A program made the position numbers and the translations under genes. Shown piece by piece: positions 15,185 through 21,267 of a stretch of 22,992 nucleotides of DNA. The notes below the pieces were generated by a model, which saw only the letters and a list, made by a program, of their open reading frames with translations, did no database searches and had not been told where the DNA came from. The DNA comes from an uncultured bacterium. Its GTDB lineage: Bacteria; Bacteroidota; Bacteroidia; Sphingobacteriales; Sphingobacteriaceae. Positions within the stretch are counted from its first letter, which is position 1; each line of letters begins with the position of its first letter. Location: the NCBI GenBank assembly GCA_903958995.1, contig CAJBVG010000080.1, positions 1 to 22,992 on the forward strand. Reading direction: 5' to 3'.

Positions 15185-16111
15185 ATGGAAAAATCATCGA
15201 AAATATACATCGCTGGTCACCGCGGAATGGTAGGGTCTGCTATTCATCGTAAATTAATTAGCGAAGGTTATACCAATATCATTACAAGAACTTCTAAAGA
15301 ATTAGATTTAAGAAACCAAGTTCTTGTCGATGCATTTTTCCAGACAGAACAACCAGAGTATGTATTTTTAGCTGCTGCAAAAGTGGGTGGTATTATGGCA
15401 AATAATACATATCGAGCAGATTTCTTATATGAAAATTTACAACTGCAGAATAATGTTATACATGCTGCTTATGTGAATAAAGTAAAGAAGCTAATGTTCT
15501 TAGGCTCGAGTTGCATCTACCCAAAATTAGCTCCACAGCCGCTTAAAGAAGAATACTTACTAACTGGCACATTAGAGCCAACGAACGAACCTTATGCCAT
15601 TGCAAAAATTGCAGGTATAAAAATGTGCGAGGCTTACCGTGCGCAATATGGATGCAATTTCATTTCTGTAATGCCAACCAATTTATACGGCATCAACGAT
15701 AATTATCACCCGGAAAACTCTCATGTTCTTCCAGCATTAATTCGTCGCTTCCACGAAGCAAAAGTGAACAATGCAGATCATGTTGAAATATGGGGTACAG
15801 GATCACCACTTCGTGAATTCATGTACTCTGATGATTTAGCAGATGCTTGTTATTTCTTGATGATGAATTACAATGAACCTGATTTCATTAACATCGGCAC
15901 CGGTCACGATTTAAGCATTAAAGACTTGGCTGACTTAATAAAACATGTATTAGGTTATGAAGGTGCGATTACATTCGACACTTCTAAACCAGATGGCACA
16001 CCAAGAAAATTAATGGATGTAAGTAAGCTTCATTCTTTAGGTTGGAAACATAGAGTAGAACTTGCAGAAGGAATTGAGATGGCGTATGAAGACTTTCTTA
16101 AAAAATTCTAA
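15185..16111 (+). CDS. fcl: GDP-L-fucose synthase
   Basis: This enzyme epimerises and reduces GDP-4-keto-6-deoxy-D-mannose to GDP-L-fucose with NADPH, feeding surface glycans. At 308 residues it has the normal short-chain dehydrogenase (extended) form. The Rossmann dinucleotide motif is GHRGMVGSA (11-19). The catalytic set is Ser108/Ser109 in LGSSCIYPK, Tyr137 and Lys141 in EPYAIAKIAG, matching the known Ser107-Tyr136-Lys140 order of the E. coli enzyme. AAAKVGGIMANN and MPTNLYGINDNYHPENSHVLPALIRRFHEA are also strongly conserved in this family. The partner Gmd (GDP-mannose dehydratase) is not in the window, and the gene stands alone between its own promoter box and a terminator. Fucose may go into the envelope polysaccharide; that is inference. 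Confidence 0.96.
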   Translation: MEKSSKIYIAGHRGMVGSAIHRKLISEGYTNIITRTSKELDLRNQVLVDAFFQTEQPEYVFLAAAKVGGIMANNTYRADFLYENLQLQNNVIHAAYVNKVKKLMFLGSSCIYPKLAPQPLKEEYLLTGTLEPTNEPYAIAKIAGIKMCEAYRAQYGCNFISVMPTNLYGINDNYHPENSHVLPALIRRFHEAKVNNADHVEIWGTGSPLREFMYSDDLADACYFLMMNYNEPDFINIGTGHDLSIKDLADLIKHVLGYEGAITFDTSKPDGTPRKLMDVSKLHSLGWKHRVELAEGIEMAYEDFLKKF

Positions 16112-16131
16112 ATTTTAAATTCTAAATTGAA
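16104..16131. repeat. Four-unit degenerate 7-bp tandem repeat at the fcl stop codon
   Basis: On the plus strand the units are AATTCTA, AATTTTA, AATTCTA and AATTGAA. The first unit overlaps the last fcl codons and its TAA (16109-16111). The last two units form most of the left arm of the fcl terminator stem. Confidence 0.75.
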
Positions 16132-16155
16132 TGTAGATTTCAATTTAGAATTTTT
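16117..16155 (+). terminator. Putative terminator of fcl
   Basis: A perfect 15-bp stem pairs 16117-16131 with 16139-16153 around a 7-base loop (TGTAGAT). The right arm ends in a T-run (16151-16155), giving the usual stem-plus-U-tract layout for the plus strand. The stem is AT-rich, which weakens it. Confidence 0.6.
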
Positions 16156-16160
16156 ATAAC

Positions 16161-16190
16161 AAAAAAAGCCAGGTGCAATGACCTAGCTTT
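16161..16190 (-). terminator. Intrinsic terminator of the gltX-to-enoyl-CoA hydratase operon
   Basis: On the minus strand AAAGCTAGGT (16190-16181), a 6-base loop, and ACCTGGCTTT (16174-16165) form a 10-bp stem with one G-T wobble, followed by more T residues to 16161. It stands 29 bases after the enoyl-CoA hydratase stop and is the clearest intrinsic terminator in the window. Confidence 0.8.
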
Positions 16191-16193
16191 CTA

Positions 16194-16221
16194 AAATCTA
16201 ATATCTGAATTCTAAATACTA
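16194..16221. repeat. Four-unit degenerate 7-bp tandem repeat at the enoyl-CoA hydratase stop codon
   Basis: Plus-strand units are AAATCTA, ATATCTG, AATTCTA and AATACTA. The last unit contains the complement of the TAG stop (16219-16221). It sits between that stop and the intrinsic terminator. Confidence 0.65.
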
Positions 16222-17001
16222 TCTTCCTGGAAAAATAGGTTTGCGTTTTTCTACGAAAGCAGTAGTGCCTTCTTTAAAATCTTCAGTACCGAAACAATTT
16301 CCAAATTCTTGAATTTCAACTTCAAAACCATTAACACCATCGGTAAACCCTGCATTTACAGAGCGAATAGCATGGCTAATGGCAACAGAAGATTTCGTAT
16401 GTATTTTCGCAATAATTTCTTCGCATTTCGCGATTAAACCTTCAAGTGTTGTTACGTGGTTCACAAGACCTATACGATGTGCCTCAGTAGCGTTAATCAT
16501 ATCAGCAGTCATAATCATTTCCATGGCTCTGCCTTTGCCTACAAGCTGCGCTAAACGTTGAGTACCACCGTAACCTGGTATAACTCCCAAGCCAACTTCA
16601 GGTAATCCCATTTTAGCATTATCACTAGCCACACGAATATGACAACTCATTGCTAATTCTAATCCGCCACCTAATGCAAAACCATTTATGGCTGCAATTA
16701 CGGGTACTGGTGAATTTTCAATTAAGTTAAAAACAGATTCTTGTCCAATTGCACTTAACTCCTTACCCTCTTCTATTGAGAAATTGGCAAACTCTGCAAT
16801 ATCTGCACCTGCAACAAATGCTTTCTCTCCATCGCCAGTTAATAAAATTGATTTAACATTTACATCTGCAATGCTTTCAACAAATGCATGATGAAGTTCT
16901 TCTAAAGTTTGCTTGTTTAGCGCATTTAATTTAGTTGCTCTATTAATGGTAATGTACTGAGTACCATTTTTAGTTTCGCTTAAAATATTTTCGTATACCA
17001 T
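16219..17001 (-). CDS. Enoyl-CoA hydratase/isomerase (crotonase) family protein
   Basis: Crotonase-fold enzyme, most likely hydrating a trans-2-enoyl-CoA in fatty acid or short-chain acyl-CoA metabolism. The 260 residues show the CoA-binding AFVAGADIAEF (61-71), the oxyanion-hole region INGFALGGGLELAMSC (105-120), and both acid-base glutamates, Glu115 and Glu135 (LPEVGLGVIPGYGGTQRL). These correspond to the hydratase pair Glu144/Glu164 of the rat enzyme, so true hydratase activity is plausible. It is the last gene of the minus-strand operon begun by gltX. Its ATG shares one base with the preceding stop (TAATG), and a strong terminator follows. The acyl chain length cannot be told from sequence. 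Confidence 0.93.
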   Translation of the reverse strand: MVYENILSETKNGTQYITINRATKLNALNKQTLEELHHAFVESIADVNVKSILLTGDGEKAFVAGADIAEFANFSIEEGKELSAIGQESVFNLIENSPVPVIAAINGFALGGGLELAMSCHIRVASDNAKMGLPEVGLGVIPGYGGTQRLAQLVGKGRAMEMIMTADMINATEAHRIGLVNHVTTLEGLIAKCEEIIAKIHTKSSVAISHAIRSVNAGFTDGVNGFEVEIQEFGNCFGTEDFKEGTTAFVEKRKPIFPGR

Positions 17002-17525
17002 TACTCAAAAATTAATTTTTCTAAATCTAGTGTATTAGCAGGGTAATTTATTTTTGCTGAAATTGAACTTAAGATGCAAATTGCAGGCATTCTTCTTCCA
17101 TCATTAATCATAAATATCTCAGTATCGCCAACTTTCCATTGGTATCCTGTTGATTGATTTTCCTCATCAAGTGCTTTATGTTTTTTCTCTTTGATGATAG
17201 GCTTACCGAATTGCTGTGTGAAAGATGCGATAATACTGGCAATGTCTGCGTGTTTCAAATCAAATTGAATTTCACAAAGTTTCCCCTTAAAGAAACGAAC
17301 ATTGCAAAATTGATATTTGAAATTCTTGTAGAACAATGAATCTTTAGAAGTGATATCGCAATTCGTAAATTCAGAACCTGATAATTTTGAATTGCAATTC
17401 ATCAATCCCTTGGTTGCTGATTCCAACTGCCCCCATTTAAAATCCTTATACCCAGATTTGCTTATTTGCGCATTTGAAATAAATGGCAATAAGAAAACTA
17501 AAAAAAGGATTGTTATTTTTTTCAT
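17001..17525 (-). CDS. Exported protein of unknown function
   Basis: I do not recognise the family. From the ATG at 17525 the protein has 174 residues. It begins with a clear signal peptide (MKKITILFLVFLLPFISNAQ, cleavage likely after Ala19), so it should reach the periplasm or outside. The frame allows an earlier ATG at 17546, but this would bury the signal peptide behind seven extra residues and overlap the upstream gene, so I chose 17525. The mature part has a KDFKWGQ start, four Cys before the middle, the pattern FFKGKLCEIQFDL, then a FTQQFGKPI turn and YQWKVGDTEIFMIND. This is a small alpha/beta layout seen in many uncharacterised exported proteins. It lies 1 base after the B12-binding gene and overlaps the next start by 1 base. 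Confidence 0.75.
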   Translation of the reverse strand: MKKITILFLVFLLPFISNAQISKSGYKDFKWGQLESATKGLMNCNSKLSGSEFTNCDITSKDSLFYKNFKYQFCNVRFFKGKLCEIQFDLKHADIASIIASFTQQFGKPIIKEKKHKALDEENQSTGYQWKVGDTEIFMINDGRRMPAICILSSISAKINYPANTLDLEKLIFE

Positions 17526-17526
17526 A

Positions 17527-17934
17527 TTAGAAATTACGATGTTCATTTACCCAAGTGGTAATATAATTCACGATATCTATAGTAGGTGTTCCTGGAGGAA
17601 ATAGTTTCCCCACTCCTTTTTCATTTAGTTCTATCATATCCTCTTCAGGAATAATTCCACCACCCGTTAGTAATACGTCATCCAACTTTTTATCTTTCAT
17701 CAGTTGAATAATTTTAGGGAACACCGTATTATGGGCGCCACTCAAAATGCTTACACCAATTGCATCAACATCTTCTTGAAGTGCTGTATTAACAATCATT
17801 TCGGGAGTTTGACGTAAGCCTGTATAGATAACCTCCATGCCTGCATCGCGCAAGGTTGTTGCAATAATTTTTGCTCCACGATCGTGCCCGTCTAATCCGC
17901 ATTTTGCTACAAGTACTCGTATTGGTCTTTTCAT
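17527..17934 (-). CDS. Stand-alone cobalamin (B12)-binding domain protein, methylmalonyl-CoA mutase small-subunit type
   Basis: This 135-residue protein is a complete B12-binding Rossmann domain and nothing else. It carries the base-off/His-on signature Asp15-Gly-His17-Asp-Arg-Gly20 (CGLDGHDRGAK), Ser62-Ile-Leu64 (VSILSGAH) and the TGGGIIP loop (90-96). Its opening PIRVLVAKCGLDGHDRG closely matches the C-terminal domain of methylmalonyl-CoA mutase. Stand-alone forms act with a separate catalytic subunit in split acyl-CoA mutases. No such catalytic subunit is in the window, so its partner must be coded elsewhere. It sits between a lipoprotein gene (TAATG overlap) and an exported protein gene, with an enoyl-CoA hydratase further down the operon. 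Confidence 0.9.
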   Translation of the reverse strand: MKRPIRVLVAKCGLDGHDRGAKIIATTLRDAGMEVIYTGLRQTPEMIVNTALQEDVDAIGVSILSGAHNTVFPKIIQLMKDKKLDDVLLTGGGIIPEEDMIELNEKGVGKLFPPGTPTIDIVNYITTWVNEHRNF

Positions 17935-18476
17935 TATTCTTTGTCTTGAATAAGGTTCATTTTGTAACGTTTGTTTTTTCTGATGTATTTCAACAAACTT
18001 TTTTCATTCATATCAGCGAAATAAGTTTCACCTTCAATTTTATTTGTTGATGGAATACAAAAAACATTCGTAAAATATTTGCTTAATGATTTTTTGACTT
18101 TAACACTATCGCTGCTTGCTGGAATTGCAAATGGAATAATCTCCATCCCTTTCTTAGTTCTAGCTACTGCGAATCCCGACCAATATTCATTTTCTTTAAC
18201 AAACAAGAAATAGTTTTTTTGGTACTTAGAGAATACATGTAAGCTATCTAAAAAATCAATAGTTGTTTCTTTCGCATTAAAAATAGTATAGGCATTGGTA
18301 GCAATCCATACGCTTACTGTATCTGTTCCGAAAGTGTTTTTATTTATACTTGTGTATTTCCCTCTAAAATTTTCAGGGAATTCTGGCAATGCCTCTCCAG
18401 GGTAACGGTTAAATTTAACCGACTGGCATGAAGAAAGTACGATGCCTAATACAAGAGTATAAAATATAGCTTTCAT
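17934..18476 (-). CDS. Lipoprotein of unknown function
   Basis: I do not recognise the family. The 180-residue product has a lipoprotein signal peptide with lipobox LSSC (Cys17), so it should be lipid-anchored in the envelope. The mature part is rich in aromatic and basic residues and has no obvious catalytic motif. Visible marks are FPENFRGKYTSINKNTFGTDTV, typical of a beta-sheet domain that starts with a 'G-K/R-Y' strand, and the end KYIRKNKRYKMNLIQ. Its ATG directly abuts the gltX stop (no spacer), and its TAA shares one base with the ATG of the B12-binding gene, so its level is tied to that operon. Function unknown. Confidence 0.75.
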   Translation of the reverse strand: MKAIFYTLVLGIVLSSCQSVKFNRYPGEALPEFPENFRGKYTSINKNTFGTDTVSVWIATNAYTIFNAKETTIDFLDSLHVFSKYQKNYFLFVKENEYWSGFAVARTKKGMEIIPFAIPASSDSVKVKKSLSKYFTNVFCIPSTNKIEGETYFADMNEKSLLKYIRKNKRYKMNLIQDKE

Positions 18477-20012
18477 CTATACAACTGAATTAAAATGATT
18501 CATTGCTTTTTCTAAACGAGCAATTGCTTTTTCTTTCCCAATTAAAGAAACCATTTCAAATACTGCAGGTCCTGCACCTACACCAGAAATAGCAACTCTG
18601 AAAATCTGCATCACCGAACCAGGAGAAACACCCATTGTTTCTGCAGTTTGCTTAAACAAATTCTCAATATTTTCATGACCAAAGTCTGATAGTGACTTTA
18701 AATTTTCTGTAAAGGTTTTAATAAAATCAGGAGATTGGTCTTTCCATCTTTTCTTAATAATTTCTTCATCAAAACTTGTAGGTTCTTGGAAAAAATAAAA
18801 AGCTAGTGACCAAAATTCATTCGCAAATTGTGCTTTCTCTTTTATTAAAGCACAAACACCTTGCACATAATTGATGTCGGCTGTTATTCCTTTCGAAACT
18901 ATTTCCATTTGGAAAATAGCAGCTAATTCAGCATCACTTTTTGCACGTAAATATTGTTGGTTGAACCATTTCGTTTTTGCTGCATCGAATTTTGCGCCTG
19001 ATTTAGAAATGCGTTCTACAGAAAATGCTTCGATAAGTTCGGGCATCGTGAAAATCTCTTGACTTGTTCCAGGATTCCATCCTAATAAAGCAAGCATATT
19101 CACAAATGCTTCTGGGAAATACCCTTTTTCGCGATATCCAGAGCTCATCTCTCCAGATGCTGGATCATGCCATTCTAAAGGGAATACAGGGAATCCCAAA
19201 CGATCACCATCACGCTTACTTAATTTTCCATTTCCATCTGGTTTTAATAATAATGGTAAATGTGCAAACTGTGGCATCACTTCTTCCCATCCTAAATAAC
19301 GATAAAGTAAAACGTGTAATGGCGCAGAAGGCAACCACTCTTCACCACGAATTACGTGAGTAATTTTCATTAAATAATCATCCACTACATTGGCCAAATG
19401 ATATGTCGGCATTCCATCCGATTTGAATAACACTTTATCATCCATTTGTGCACTGTGCACTACCACATTTCCACGAATTAAATCCACTACACGAATTTCT
19501 TCTTTGCGAGGAATTTTAATTCTGATCACATAAGCATCGCCAGCAGCTAATCTTCTTTCCACTTCATCATGCGGTAAACTCAAAGAGTTTTTCATGTTTT
19601 CGCGGGTGATGTAATTGTATTGTGGAGAAGCAACATTAGATGCTTTTAAACGCTCTCGCATTTCATCTAATTCTTCTGGGGTATCAAATGCATAATAGGC
19701 ATGTCCGGCCTCAATTAATTGCATCGCGTATTGGCGATACATTTCTTTACGTTCCGATTGACGGTATGGAGCATCTGGTCCACCGATGTGAACTCCTTCA
19801 TCAAATGTTATTCCACACCATGCTAATGCATCAACAATATATTGCTCAGCACCAGGCACATATCTAGTTTGGTCGGTGTCCTCAATCCTTAAAATAAAGT
19901 CGCCTCCGTTCTTTTTGGCAAATAAATAATTGTATAGAGCTGTTCTTACTCCACCCATGTGCAAGGGCCCTGTCGGACTAGGGGCAAATCTTACGCGTAC
20001 TTTTCTTTCCAT
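18477..20012 (-). CDS. gltX: Glutamyl-tRNA synthetase
   Basis: Class I synthetase charging tRNA-Glu. The protein starts at the ATG at 20012, MERKVRVRFAPSPTGPLHMG, giving 511 residues, the usual length. An open frame continues upstream to 20147 but that extension lies across the promoter and matches no part of the family. The HIGH motif is PLHMGG, the KMSKS motif is KLSKRDGDRLGF, and IRGEEWLPSAPLHVLLY and WFNQQYLR are also conserved. The C-terminal anticodon-binding region ends KAMNHFNSVV. I cannot tell from sequence whether it also charges tRNA-Gln. It heads a five-gene operon through 16219, and a TATATTTG box lies 7 bases upstream of the start. Confidence 0.97.
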   Translation of the reverse strand: MERKVRVRFAPSPTGPLHMGGVRTALYNYLFAKKNGGDFILRIEDTDQTRYVPGAEQYIVDALAWCGITFDEGVHIGGPDAPYRQSERKEMYRQYAMQLIEAGHAYYAFDTPEELDEMRERLKASNVASPQYNYITRENMKNSLSLPHDEVERRLAAGDAYVIRIKIPRKEEIRVVDLIRGNVVVHSAQMDDKVLFKSDGMPTYHLANVVDDYLMKITHVIRGEEWLPSAPLHVLLYRYLGWEEVMPQFAHLPLLLKPDGNGKLSKRDGDRLGFPVFPLEWHDPASGEMSSGYREKGYFPEAFVNMLALLGWNPGTSQEIFTMPELIEAFSVERISKSGAKFDAAKTKWFNQQYLRAKSDAELAAIFQMEIVSKGITADINYVQGVCALIKEKAQFANEFWSLAFYFFQEPTSFDEEIIKKRWKDQSPDFIKTFTENLKSLSDFGHENIENLFKQTAETMGVSPGSVMQIFRVAISGVGAGPAVFEMVSLIGKEKAIARLEKAMNHFNSVV

Positions 20013-20019
20013 AGCATCG

Positions 20020-20027
20020 CAAATATA
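20020..20027 (-). promoter_or_regulatory. Putative gltX operon -7 promoter box (TATATTTG)
   Basis: TATATTTG on the minus strand is a perfect TAnnTTTG match and ends 7 bases before the gltX ATG at 20012, giving a leader of zero to a few bases. The same CTATATTTG string is found before porV and polA. No clear -33 element. Confidence 0.5.
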
Positions 20028-20079
20028 GGATTTTAAGCTAAATATTGTGGTAATGCGTTTTATTCGTAATTTAACCTTG

Positions 20080-21267
20080 ATGAATATTACGGAAAAGAAA
20101 AAACGATGGAAAATAGGTCTTTTAGCCTTTGCAGGTATAATTGGCATATCCTCTTTGGTTTACACGAGTGTATTGGTAAAAAAGCTTCAAAATCAGGAGA
20201 AAGAGAAAATACAATTGCGTTTAGAAGCTACTAAGCAATTGGTAAAAGCTACAGATACTACGGATAGCCAATTCATCGTATTCCTATTTGACTACATCAT
20301 CAATAAAAATAATACTGCACTCATTATAGCAGATTCAAATGATGTTATTTTACAAACTCGTGGATTAGATTCTACTAAAACATTAAATGAAGAAATTGAG
20401 CCGGATAAGAATTATGATCCGAATTACTTTGCGTCCCAATTGGAAGAAATGAAATCTCAACACGACCCCATTGAATATGAGGTTTTCCCAGGTGAGAAGC
20501 AATATATTTACTACAAAGATTCATCGATATTAACGCAGTTAAAAATATACCCTTATTTACAACTTACCATTATTGCAATATTTTTAATTGCCGCCTACAT
20601 CGCATTTAACTCAAGTCGGAAATCGGAACAGAACAGGGTATGGGTAGGTATGGCAAAAGAAACTGCACACCAATTGGGTACACCCATTTCTTCGCTTATG
20701 GCCTGGATGGAACATCTCAAAGAGAAATACGCAAAAGATGACCAGAGTTCCTTTGATGAAATGGACCATGATATTAAACGATTAGAATTGGTGGCCGATC
20801 GTTTTTCTAAAATAGGATCAATGCCTCAATTAAAACCTGAGAATGTGTTACAAGTGGTTGAGCACGGCATCGAATATATTCAGAAAAGAAGTCCGTCGAG
20901 AATTATTTACGAGATAAATGGCGATGCTAATATAGAAGCAAAACTAAATCCTTCTCTCTTTGATTGGGTGATAGAAAATCTATGTAAGAATGCTGTAAAT
21001 GCAATTGGTACCGATGGGAAAATTAGCATTTTTATTCGCCAACATAAGAAGAAAGTATACATTGATTTTACCGATACTGGTGTTGGTATACCGAAGTCGA
21101 AATTCGATACGGTGTTTGAGCCTGGCTATACCACACGTAAGCGGGGATGGGGTTTGGGCTTATCGCTAGTTAAAAGAATTATCGAGAATTATCACTTCGG
21201 ACAAATATTCGTGAAAGAATCAACCTTAGGTAAAGGGACCACGTTTAGAATTGTATTAAATGCATAA
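20080..21267 (+). CDS. Orphan membrane sensor histidine kinase
   Basis: HisKA-like kinase with 395 residues from the ATG at 20080 (MNITEKKKRWKIG). Upstream GTG/ATG codons at 20047 and 20053 are in frame, but 20080 fits relatives that begin with a short basic stretch before the first span. Span 1 is about residues 12-30. A periplasmic segment of about 110 residues follows, then span 2 (about 160-182, LTIIAIFLIAAYIAF). The phosphorylation site is His197 in AKETAHQLGTPISSLMAW. The ATPase domain has the N-box ENLCKNAVNAI, the G1 box DTGVGI and GWGLGLSLVKRIIE. No response regulator gene is adjacent. The last 8 bases overlap the start of the aminopeptidase gene. Confidence 0.9.
   Translation: MNITEKKKRWKIGLLAFAGIIGISSLVYTSVLVKKLQNQEKEKIQLRLEATKQLVKATDTTDSQFIVFLFDYIINKNNTALIIADSNDVILQTRGLDSTKTLNEEIEPDKNYDPNYFASQLEEMKSQHDPIEYEVFPGEKQYIYYKDSSILTQLKIYPYLQLTIIAIFLIAAYIAFNSSRKSEQNRVWVGMAKETAHQLGTPISSLMAWMEHLKEKYAKDDQSSFDEMDHDIKRLELVADRFSKIGSMPQLKPENVLQVVEHGIEYIQKRSPSRIIYEINGDANIEAKLNPSLFDWVIENLCKNAVNAIGTDGKISIFIRQHKKKVYIDFTDTGVGIPKSKFDTVFEPGYTTRKRGWGLGLSLVKRIIENYHFGQIFVKESTLGKGTTFRIVLNA

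Noticed and set aside
17526..17546. Earlier ATG for the exported 174-residue protein
   Set aside because: It overlaps the B12-binding gene and places seven residues before a canonical MKK-type signal peptide.
20047..20079. Earlier GTG or ATG starts (20047, 20053) for the histidine kinase
   Set aside because: They add eleven or nine residues with no family match; MNITEKKKRWKIG at 20080 leads directly into the first membrane span.
20013..20147. Upstream extension of the gltX frame (45 extra residues)
   Set aside because: It crosses the TATATTTG promoter box and the divergent kinase start. The family motif APSPTGPLHMGG sits near the N-terminus only if the ATG at 20012 is used.
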